From: Acetofilamentum sp.
GTDB lineage: Bacteria; Bacteroidota; Bacteroidia; Bacteroidales; JAADGE01
Direction: 5' to 3'
Length of the DNA stretch: 8,181 nucleotides
NCBI GenBank assembly: GCA_020720705.1
Contig: DYOJ01000098.1
Span: 1 to 8,181 of the forward strand
Shown here: one piece after another, positions 1 to 6,060 of the stretch
Position numbering within the stretch: the first letter of the stretch is position 1
How the letters are laid out: each line of letters starts with the position of its first letter
Program-made: the position numbers and the translations under genes
The notes under the pieces: model-generated
What the model saw: the letters and a program-made list of their open reading frames with translations, nothing else
The model's database searches: none
Told to the model about the DNA's origin: nothing

Positions 1-121
1 CATTTTTCATATCTGAGAAATTTTATAATATAATTTACAATAAATCAATGCCTTACATAAAAGTAAACGGATTATTAGATATTAATTCTCAACTAAAAAC
101 TGTAAACAGTATAACTTAACC
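1..121. other. AT-rich non-coding stretch at left edge
   Basis: No credible coding frame lies here. It follows the stop codon of the 148-residue gene (read leftward). I see no GC-rich hairpin followed by a T tract, so no terminator can be named for the leftward gene set. The small palindrome ACTGTAAACAGT (99-110) is too weak to be a terminator. It falls inside a short 7-base-period tract that is listed separately. Confidence 0.6.
91..111. repeat. three heptamers with 7-base period (weak tract)
   Basis: The stretch divides into AACTAAA, AACTGTA and AACAGTA, with AAC starting at 91, 98 and 105. The next AAC (113) is one base out of register, so the tract stops there. On the minus strand it reads as GTT every seven bases. 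It is short and AT-rich, so chance is a real possibility. I list it because two other non-coding stretches in this window show the same 7-base spacing. Confidence 0.3.
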
Positions 122-568
122 TTAAACTTGAGCCTGAATTGAATTGATTTCAGCAAACACAAGCGCGAGCGCATTGTTTTTTGTCCGAACCGAAATCATA
201 AATTCAAAACTAAAGCCTTGATTTTCATACAAAACGGATTCTAAAATGTGCTTCAAGGTTTGTGATAGTTTATCGAATTCCGGATTGCCGACTCTGAAGT
301 CGGAGTATTCCTCATCATTTGCGGCTTCCTGATTTTGAGGACTTATCGGGTAAATTAAAAAAAAAGTGTATAAAAACGGAAGTTGTGTCTTTTCGTTGGG
401 TATATAGCCTGTAATGGTTTTCAAAAATCGAAGTTCGTAAACTCGGTTGTTCAGCAAAACAGGTTCATTTACTTTGCCGATGCGTGAATCGTTGCGTTGA
501 TATACAGCATTAGAAATCAGGCTTGCAGTATATGCTTGTGCATTTCTGATAATTTGTTCCAAATTCAC
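122..568 (-). CDS. hypothetical protein, 148 aa, GTG start
   Basis: I do not recognise this protein. It has no signal peptide, no convincing membrane helix and no cysteine, so it is probably cytoplasmic. The middle (about residues 40-75) is hydrophobic and aromatic and looks like beta strands. Residues 97-112 look like an amphipathic helix. The start is well constrained. The frame stays open upstream to a TAG at 668-670, but the only ATG, GTG or TTG in that extension is the GTG at 566-568. The next internal Met lies far into the protein (about residue 124). The GTG sits 11 bases after the stop of the vWA gene, which argues for co-transcription and possibly translational coupling. No good Shine-Dalgarno sequence is visible, only a GAG a few bases upstream. 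The tight spacing suggests a role linked to the vWA protein; that is inference only. Confidence 0.75.
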   Translation of the reverse strand: MNLEQIIRNAQAYTASLISNAVYQRNDSRIGKVNEPVLLNNRVYELRFLKTITGYIPNEKTQLPFLYTFFLIYPISPQNQEAANDEEYSDFRVGNPEFDKLSQTLKHILESVLYENQGFSFEFMISVRTKNNALALVFAEINSIQAQV

Positions 569-579
569 AGACTCGGAGT

Positions 580-1950
580 TTATTTGAATGAGATAATAAG
601 AGAACGTCCGGATTGAACCGTAAATTTTTGCTCGCGCGACATTGATGTTTGTGTGGCAGTTTTTGGTCTAAATACCGCAACATAGTCGCCGGGTTGCAAT
701 TTAATGCTTTCGGTTTTAATTTCAGTAAAATGTTTGACGAGTGTAACTGTTTTATCCTTAATCAGATATACTCCGCCGTAGCCTTCGCTCGGGAATTGAA
801 AATTGATGACCCCGGGTTGCGGCACTCGTAAGGTTGTGGTTTTACTTTGTGATATTTGAACATCGGTAAAATATGTGCGCGGGTAAGTGAGAACTTCGAG
901 GTCGTATTTTCCGGTGATATAATTTTCGGGTTCAAACATATCTTGCACGTTAAGCGTAGTTTTTGAACCTGATTGTCGAACGATACAGGGCGTACCGTCG
1001 AGTTCTAAGCCTGCGCCTGAAATTATGTTTAGTTCGCCTTGCGGAGTTTTTGCCTTCAAAATATTATGTTTGCCTTCAATTATTTTGATATTGTTTACCG
1101 TAACCGGCGGAATGGTATGTACAGTCATGGAGTATTGGATGTGCGAAGGTAATGCGACGGTATCGGGCACGCCTTTGTAATTCATGGTGTGTACCAGATT
1201 TTGCACAATGCCTCCGCTTGCTTGATTTTGCAATGTAATGGCAACATTTGTTTCTGTGGGTTTGTCGAAACTATCCAAAAGATTGATTTGCACTGTGGTG
1301 CTTGTTACGGCTTTTTTAATGACTTGATTTAGGATATTCCTGAAATCGGTTTCGCTCGTTGCATTGTAAAAATCACCGACACATTCAAACGCTTCTTTAA
1401 ATTCAACCTCCAAGCCAATACCGATGACGAACGGTTTAAGAACGATGCCTTTGCTTTGTAATGCCATAGCAATGGCGCAAGGGTCGCCGTCGCAGGCTTC
1501 GATACCGTCTGTTATCAGGATGACAACATTTCTGCATGTAAGGCAATCCGGGAAGTCGTTGGCACATTCTTCGAGCGAGCGTGCAATGGGAGTTGTGCCC
1601 TTAGGCTGTGTCATTCTGAGTTTCTGTTTTATTTGTTCGGCATTGTTTGGCGCAAACGGAACCTCCAGACGGGTATCGCTGCAATCCTGAGGCGGAACGG
1701 GGCTTTGGTGTCCGTACATGCGCAAAGCAAGTTCTACGTTTTCAATTTTTTTAAGACTGTCCACCATTTGTATCAGCATGGTTTTAGCTACGTCAATTTT
1801 CTTCTCGCTTTGCCAATGTCCGAGCATGCTGTTACTCTCGTCGAAAATAAAGAGTATTCTGGTTTTTATTGCTGATTGAGCATATGCCGATAGCGAGAAT
1901 ATTCCGAAAAAAACAATAAGAAATGCTTTTACAATTAACTTTTTTTGCAT
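580..1950 (-). CDS. secreted von Willebrand factor A (vWA) domain protein
   Basis: This 456-residue protein begins with a signal peptide (lysines at 3-4, hydrophobic stretch 5-22, likely cut after AYA at 25), so the mature form should be exported. Residues about 31-213 form a vWA domain with a complete MIDAS metal site: DxSxS at D37, S39 and S41, a threonine in KGTTPI (119-120) and the aspartate of ITDG (D148). vWA domains with an intact MIDAS usually bind a divalent metal and a protein ligand. Seven cysteines (90, 129, 136, 139, 153, 158, 190) lie in this domain and one at 322, so disulfides are likely in the periplasm. Residues 218-456 are beta-rich, Ig- or carboxypeptidase-regulatory-like, with an apparent duplication near the end. 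There is no lipobox and no membrane anchor. The start is the only ATG before the signal sequence; no Shine-Dalgarno is visible. The gene lies 62 bases after the sensor-phosphatase and 11 before the 148-aa gene. The partner and exact function are unknown. Confidence 0.9.
   Translation of the reverse strand: MQKKLIVKAFLIVFFGIFSLSAYAQSAIKTRILFIFDESNSMLGHWQSEKKIDVAKTMLIQMVDSLKKIENVELALRMYGHQSPVPPQDCSDTRLEVPFAPNNAEQIKQKLRMTQPKGTTPIARSLEECANDFPDCLTCRNVVILITDGIEACDGDPCAIAMALQSKGIVLKPFVIGIGLEVEFKEAFECVGDFYNATSETDFRNILNQVIKKAVTSTTVQINLLDSFDKPTETNVAITLQNQASGGIVQNLVHTMNYKGVPDTVALPSHIQYSMTVHTIPPVTVNNIKIIEGKHNILKAKTPQGELNIISGAGLELDGTPCIVRQSGSKTTLNVQDMFEPENYITGKYDLEVLTYPRTYFTDVQISQSKTTTLRVPQPGVINFQFPSEGYGGVYLIKDKTVTLVKHFTEIKTESIKLQPGDYVAVFRPKTATQTSMSREQKFTVQSGRSLIISFK
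583..1041 (-). repeat. probable tandem beta-domain duplication in vWA protein
   Basis: Residues about 304-378 and 379-456 of the vWA protein seem to share one plan. Each starts with a Pro-Gly phrase leading into a strand (PQGELNI; PQPGVINF). Each has a central GxYDLEVL / GDYVAVF strand after a Gly or Pro-Gly turn. Each ends with a polar strand pair (VQISQSKTTTLRV; FTVQSGRSLIISF). Identity is low, so this is a fold-level similarity judged by eye, consistent with two small beta-sandwich modules behind the vWA domain. Confidence 0.4.
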
Positions 1951-2012
1951 GGAAATTTGATACTTTTGTTAGTAAAAATTTAAATTGATGTAGGATTTTG
2001 ATTATAATAGAA
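1951..2012 (-). other. 62-base gap between sensor and vWA genes
   Basis: There is no GC-rich terminator here. A 7-bp AT-only inverted repeat (2002-2008 with 2012-2018, TTATAAT/ATTATAA, 3-base loop) overlaps the sensor stop codon. It is too weak to end transcription but could mildly stabilise the message end. On the leftward strand I see no full TAnnTTTG element, only a near match (TAAATTTT). The vWA gene is therefore most simply read through from the sensor gene. Confidence 0.45.
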
Positions 2013-5000
2013 TTATAAAATTTTCAGTCCGAGTATGGTGATGTCGTCACGCGCGGGTTCTCCTTCGCGAAATTTCTCCAACACAGATTTTAGTAAAACT
2101 TCTTGTTCGGCGGCTTTGAGCGGAGCAAGTTCGTTCAAAAGTGTCATCATGCGTTCTGTTCCGAAACGCTCACGTCTGAGGTTGTTTTGGTCTTTGTAAC
2201 CGTCAGTCATTAAATAAATAACATCATCTTTTTGTACCGAAAAGCGTTCGTTTTTGAACATTATTGCCGGATTTGTGCCGGATTTTCCGCCAATGCCTTT
2301 GCGAGTTCCGCGGATACGAAATAATTTTTTTAATTCGTTGATATATACAAAAATATCCTGTTTAGCCCCTGCAAAAATTACACTTCTGCTTCCGTTTTCA
2401 TTGAGTGCTTTGCTGACACGCAGGACTGACACGTCCATTCCGTCCCGGTTGTTGGATTCATCTTGGTTAAGTGCTTGTATAACCGAAGTATTCAGTCGTA
2501 TCAGGATGTCATTCGGTTTAGTAATGTGCATATCTTTCACAATCTCTTTGAGTAAACGACTGCCGATGAGCGACATAAATGCACCCGGAACACCGTGTCC
2601 GGTACAATCAACAACTGCAGTAAAATAATATTTATCCGTTTCAATCGTCCAATAAAAATCACCTGAAACAATATCTTTCGGACAGTAATACACCAAAGGT
2701 TCTGAGTAGGCTTTGAACCATTTTTTGTACGGAAGTATCGAATTTTGAATTGTTTTTGCGTATTCAATACTACTGCGAACATTTTCGGAATAGCGTTTTA
2801 TGGCTTCGTTTTGCTGTTCGAGTTCGTCATTTTTTGCCATCACAAGTTCTTCGACATTTTTGAGTTCGGAGATGTCAGTATCAACGGCTATCAGCTTGTA
2901 TATCTCTCCGTTATCATCAAGAATGGGTGTCCAAGTTGTTTGTAACCAGATAACTTTTTTGTCGCGTCCGGATACTTTGTTGGAGCGTACTATGGTTTGC
3001 TTTGTCTCAATCACTGTGCGAACGGTTTGTCGTACTTCGTCGTCAAATTTACCGACTAAAATATTTAAACCTCTGTCATCGGTAAAATCTTTAAGAGTAT
3101 TATAACCGAAGATTTTAGAAAATCCTTCATTAAACCATTCAAAATTTCCGTATTTGTCCAAAATTGTAACAGAGTTGTCAGTCTCTCGAGCAACAATTGA
3201 TAATTTTTCGAGTTCAATATTTGTATCTTTCAGTGCCCTTGTGCGTTCTTCTACTTTTTGCTCTAAAATTTGATTACGAAGTCGGAGTTTTTTTGTTCGA
3301 TTTTTGAAAAACCAAAAAACAAGACTCGAAACAACAACAATAACTGTCAGTAAAAACCACCATGTTTTCCAAAACGGGGGTTTAACATAAAGCTGAATTG
3401 CAGCCATATCTTCGGTATCGCACCATAAATTGTCGTTGTTGGTTGCTTTTACACGCAAAATATATTTTCCGGCAGGTAAATTGGTGAACATAAATTGATG
3501 TTGAGTTCCAAATTCAATCCATTCATCTTTGTAGCCTTCAAGCATATACGCAAATTTGTTGGCATCGGGTTTTGTCAAATCCAAAGCTGCAAAATCAAAG
3601 GCAACCACGTAATCGTTGTATGTTAAATTTATATTTAAAATATTTTCAGGAAGCTCGCTTGCAAATGAATTTTTATTTTGAAATATTGATTTATTGAAGA
3701 TTTTAAAATCTGTCAGCACAACTTTCGGTTTGTGTTCGTTTAGTTTGATATTCTCCGGACGGATAACAGTATATCCGCTGATATGACCGAAAAGTAAAGT
3801 GCCGTTTCGCATGCGCAATGCCGAGTTGCGATTGAATCCGGTTTCTTTCAAACCGTCATCAATTCCGTAAGAAGCTGTTGCAAGAGTATTTATATCTAAT
3901 TTTGAAATTCCGTCTGAGGTGCTAAGCCATAAATTCCCGCTTTTATCGGCAGAGATTGACATGATATTAGACATCGCTTTACTCGTTTTAATCGGACGAG
4001 TGAACGTTTTGGCATCAGGATTAAACAACAGCAATCCGGCTCCGGCAGTACCTATCCATAAACGCCCGTCGTGGGTTTCAAACATTTGGGTAAATGAGTT
4101 GTCGGTTTCTTCGGCTTTTTGCGAACCTTCTTTGCGGTTGTATATTTGTTCAAAATCATTTGTTGCCGGACGATACAAATTTAACCCGCCGGAGGTTAAT
4201 ATCCAAATCAAACCTTTTGAATCTTGAAAAATATCCGTAACATAATCATCCGATAATACTTTTGCTTCGTCTTTACTGTTGGAATAAGTTTGGACAGTAT
4301 AGTTCGTTTCGGATTGATAGTTTATTTTGCTCAATCCGTCAATATGTCCAACCCAAATACTTCCGTCATCTGTTCTTGCCAAAGTATTGATTCCTTGACT
4401 TACAAGGTTATTCTCACTTTTATTTCCTGCTCCGATGTTAATAAATTTTTTATTTTCAGATCCTTGGGTATTAACAACATACAAGCCGCGCTCATAAGTA
4501 CCCACCCAAAGACGTCCATCGTCAAACAGTAATGCTCTTATTCGGTCATCTCCCAAGCTGCCGACCTTTTTATCTGCCGAATAAACTGTTTGTTTACCGT
4601 TTTGAGTATCATACCTCACCAAACCGCTTTTGGTGCCGAGCCACAGCACAGTTTCAGTCTCTTTCTCAATACTTTGCACAGAATTGGAGTTCAACTTTAG
4701 TGTTTGTAAATCAATATTAGAAAATTTTGCAGGTTTCAAATCCAAAATATTGATACCTCCTCCGCGAGTTCCAACCCACAAATTTGCGGCGTTGTCTTCA
4801 ATTATTGTTTCTATAGTATTGTTGCTAAGGCTGTTCGGATTGTCTTTTGAGTAAGATATTTCGCTAAACTTTCCGGTTTCGGAATTGTATAAATTCAGTC
4901 CGTGTTCATAAGTGCCTATCCAAAAATTTCCGAAAATATCTTCGGTTATGGTTTGGATACGTGCATCGGATACCGTTTCGGGGGTATTCCCCGGCGGGTA

Positions 5001-5777
5001 GTGCACAAAATTGTCTAATTTTTTAACATAAATATACAGCCCGTTATCTCTGGTTCCTATCCAAATTCGGTCTTTTGAATCTGAGAACACAGCTTGTAAA
5101 CTATTTGCAACAATACCGTCTGATTTGTCTGTAACAGAAATGCGTTTGTTTTTTTTCGTCTTCACATCAAACCGATTCAGACCGTTGGAGGTTGCCACCC
5201 AAATATATCCGTCTTCGTCATAATCTATTGCTTTTATATTTGGTGATGATAGCGTTTCAATATTTTCGGGAGCGGAAGTATAGGTTTCAAATTTGCCGTT
5301 TTCCAAAAACAGGCAAAGTCCCAGAGAACTTGCAATCCAAATTCCGCCCGCAGCATCCTCAACAATTCCTCTTATCATATTGGAAGGCAATGCATCACCC
5401 CTATTTTCTACTGTTGTAAAATTCGTTATTTTAGATGTTTTACGCTCATAACAAGCTAAGCCGCCGTTGTAGGTGCCCAACCAAATTCGCTCTTTACTGT
5501 CTTCAAAAACGAACCCGAAATTATCGGAAATCAAAGTGGTGCTGTCGTTGGGGTTGTGATAATAATTGTGAAACGAATATCCGTCAAATTTGCTCAAACC
5601 GCTTTGAGTGCCTGCCCAAATAAAACCGGATTTATCTTGAAAAAGTGTATAAATATTATTGTGTGCCAATCCGTTACGCACAGTCAAGCGTTTGAACTCG
5701 TACTGTTGCTGTGCGAATGTAACAATGTTCAAAAACAAGTATAAAGATACGAATAGGGACTTTTGTCCGAACTTCAT
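2013..5777 (-). CDS. two-propeller/Y_Y_Y membrane sensor with PAS and SpoIIE serine phosphatase output
   Basis: This 1254-residue protein probably senses an extracytoplasmic signal and dephosphorylates a cytoplasmic protein. A signal sequence (about 1-22) is followed by 13 clear Reg_prop repeats with a W[IVLA]GT-x-GL core, the tryptophans running from W54 to W617. A degenerate fourteenth repeat (about 661-672) suggests two seven-bladed propellers. A Y_Y_Y domain follows (about 735-799), then one membrane helix (about 805-824), a charged coiled coil (826-860), a PAS/PAC domain (about 861-972) and a second coiled coil leading into a YAKTIQNSILP linker. The PP2C/SpoIIE domain (about 1028-1254) keeps its acidic metal-ligand motifs: SGDF (D1040), VDCTGHGVPGAF (D1057), MTDG (D1192) and ARDD (D1244-D1245). 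No histidine kinase, receiver or AraC domain is present, unlike the hybrid two-component sensors that share this ectodomain. SpoIIE-type phosphatases often act on anti-anti-sigma (STAS) proteins, but none is encoded nearby. The domain order is clear; ligand and substrate are unknown. Confidence 0.95.
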   Translation of the reverse strand: MKFGQKSLFVSLYLFLNIVTFAQQQYEFKRLTVRNGLAHNNIYTLFQDKSGFIWAGTQSGLSKFDGYSFHNYYHNPNDSTTLISDNFGFVFEDSKERIWLGTYNGGLACYERKTSKITNFTTVENRGDALPSNMIRGIVEDAAGGIWIASSLGLCLFLENGKFETYTSAPENIETLSSPNIKAIDYDEDGYIWVATSNGLNRFDVKTKKNKRISVTDKSDGIVANSLQAVFSDSKDRIWIGTRDNGLYIYVKKLDNFVHYPPGNTPETVSDARIQTITEDIFGNFWIGTYEHGLNLYNSETGKFSEISYSKDNPNSLSNNTIETIIEDNAANLWVGTRGGGINILDLKPAKFSNIDLQTLKLNSNSVQSIEKETETVLWLGTKSGLVRYDTQNGKQTVYSADKKVGSLGDDRIRALLFDDGRLWVGTYERGLYVVNTQGSENKKFINIGAGNKSENNLVSQGINTLARTDDGSIWVGHIDGLSKINYQSETNYTVQTYSNSKDEAKVLSDDYVTDIFQDSKGLIWILTSGGLNLYRPATNDFEQIYNRKEGSQKAEETDNSFTQMFETHDGRLWIGTAGAGLLLFNPDAKTFTRPIKTSKAMSNIMSISADKSGNLWLSTSDGISKLDINTLATASYGIDDGLKETGFNRNSALRMRNGTLLFGHISGYTVIRPENIKLNEHKPKVVLTDFKIFNKSIFQNKNSFASELPENILNINLTYNDYVVAFDFAALDLTKPDANKFAYMLEGYKDEWIEFGTQHQFMFTNLPAGKYILRVKATNNDNLWCDTEDMAAIQLYVKPPFWKTWWFLLTVIVVVSSLVFWFFKNRTKKLRLRNQILEQKVEERTRALKDTNIELEKLSIVARETDNSVTILDKYGNFEWFNEGFSKIFGYNTLKDFTDDRGLNILVGKFDDEVRQTVRTVIETKQTIVRSNKVSGRDKKVIWLQTTWTPILDDNGEIYKLIAVDTDISELKNVEELVMAKNDELEQQNEAIKRYSENVRSSIEYAKTIQNSILPYKKWFKAYSEPLVYYCPKDIVSGDFYWTIETDKYYFTAVVDCTGHGVPGAFMSLIGSRLLKEIVKDMHITKPNDILIRLNTSVIQALNQDESNNRDGMDVSVLRVSKALNENGSRSVIFAGAKQDIFVYINELKKLFRIRGTRKGIGGKSGTNPAIMFKNERFSVQKDDVIYLMTDGYKDQNNLRRERFGTERMMTLLNELAPLKAAEQEVLLKSVLEKFREGEPARDDITILGLKIL
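3768..5660 (-). repeat. array of 13-14 Reg_prop beta-propeller repeats
   Basis: The repeat core is a hydrophobic residue, Trp, a hydrophobic residue, Gly-Thr, a variable stretch, then Gly-Leu and a strand. Trp positions in the protein are 54, 99, 147, 193, 239, 286, 334, 379, 424, 475, 525, 574 and 617, spaced 43-51 residues. Some blades are degenerate at the Gly-Thr pair (for example WIASS at 147, WILTS at 525, WLSTS at 617). The end of the array, LLFGHISGYTVIRPENI (661-677), has lost the Trp. Sequence diverges enough between blades that the DNA itself shows no long direct repeat. Confidence 0.9.
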
Positions 5778-5793
5778 TGTACTAATGTTTCGT

Positions 5794-5801
5794 CAAAGAT
5801 A
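5794..5801 (-). promoter_or_regulatory. candidate -7 element for the leftward gene set
   Basis: On the minus strand this reads TATCTTTG, an exact match to the Bacteroidota -7 consensus TAnnTTTG. It ends 16 bases before the sensor start codon, which would give a very short leader. No convincing TTG-type -33 element lies at the usual distance, so the promoter rests on the -7 match and its position. Confidence 0.45.
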
Positions 5802-5929
5802 ACTGGTTTTTTTTCTTAACATGTAAAATTTGCATTAAATTTTTGACAAGGTCTGTTTTTTCTGTCGAAATTTGATTGTCAATATTGTTGATGAGTTTGA
5901 ATTGTTTTTTTAGATTACGATATTTTTTT

Positions 5930-5937
5930 TACATTTG
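5930..5937 (+). promoter_or_regulatory. candidate -7 element for proS
   Basis: The plus strand reads TACATTTG, an exact match to the TAnnTTTG consensus. Upstream, TTG at 5902-5904 (in ATTG) is a possible -33 element, but the 25-base gap is longer than usual. Transcription would begin near 5943-5945, leaving a leader of roughly 115-120 bases before the proS ATG. That is long enough to carry the structures listed next. Confidence 0.5.
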
Positions 5938-5962
5938 CAACTCATAATTTTAGATAAAACCG

Positions 5963-6009
5963 AATTGAAATTTCTTCATGTCTGATTTTAAAAAGCCTTA
6001 ATTTCAATT
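5963..6009 (+). promoter_or_regulatory. proS leader: inverted repeat enclosing a 7-codon frame ending in Pro
   Basis: AATTGAAATT (5963-5972) and AATTTCAATT (6000-6009) are a perfect 10-bp inverted repeat with a 27-base loop. Inside it, ATG at 5978 opens a frame reading Met-Ser-Asp-Phe-Lys-Lys-Pro, then TAA at 5999-6001. The proline codon is CCT at 5996-5998, and the stop overlaps the first bases of the 3' arm. A ribosome waiting at the Pro or stop codon would cover the 3' arm and open the hairpin. This recalls leader-peptide attenuation of amino-acid operons in other bacteria, and here the gene charges tRNA-Pro. Against it: there is only one Pro codon, the stems are AT-rich, no Shine-Dalgarno is visible, and no terminator follows the hairpin. 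The structure is seen; the function is speculation. Confidence 0.25.
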
Positions 6010-6017
6010 ACTTATAG

Positions 6018-6059
6018 TCTAATATCTGTCATCTAACGTCTTAAATCTAATATTAAACA
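6018..6059 (+). repeat. degenerate heptamer tandem repeat just before proS
   Basis: The 42 bases divide exactly into six 7-base units: TCTAATA, TCTGTCA, TCTAACG, TCTTAAA, TCTAATA, TTAAACA. TCT begins five consecutive units (6018, 6025, 6032, 6039, 6046) without a slip, and TCTAA recurs every 14 bases. The tract ends one base before the proS ATG at 6061, so it is part of the leader and takes the place where a Shine-Dalgarno sequence would be. Non-coding heptamer tracts are known in other phyla (the STRR repeats of cyanobacteria). The role here is unknown. Confidence 0.55.
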
Positions 6060-6060
6060 G

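Noticed and set aside
1..10. ATG codons on the minus strand at the left edge (ATGAAAAATG), possibly the start of another leftward gene
   Set aside because: Only three codons are visible and no promoter or ribosome binding site supports a start.
99..110. Palindrome ACTGTAAACAGT as a terminator for the leftward gene set
   Set aside because: The stem is at most 5 bp with a 2-base loop and no T tract follows it on the leftward strand.
1961..1968. TACTTTTG on the plus strand, an exact TAnnTTTG match between the vWA and sensor genes
   Set aside because: It points rightward, antisense to the sensor gene, with no plus-strand gene downstream and no -33 partner. The motif is short enough to arise by chance.
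2002..2018. Perfect 7-bp inverted repeat over the sensor stop codon
   Set aside because: It is made only of A and T with a 3-base loop and no following T tract on the leftward strand, so it is not a credible terminator.
5843..5882. TTGACAA (5843-5849) and TTGTCAA (5876-5882), a 7-bp inverted repeat in the divergent intergenic region
   Set aside because: The 26-base spacer is too long for a simple operator, and a 7-bp match in AT-rich DNA is expected by chance. No regulator is encoded nearby.
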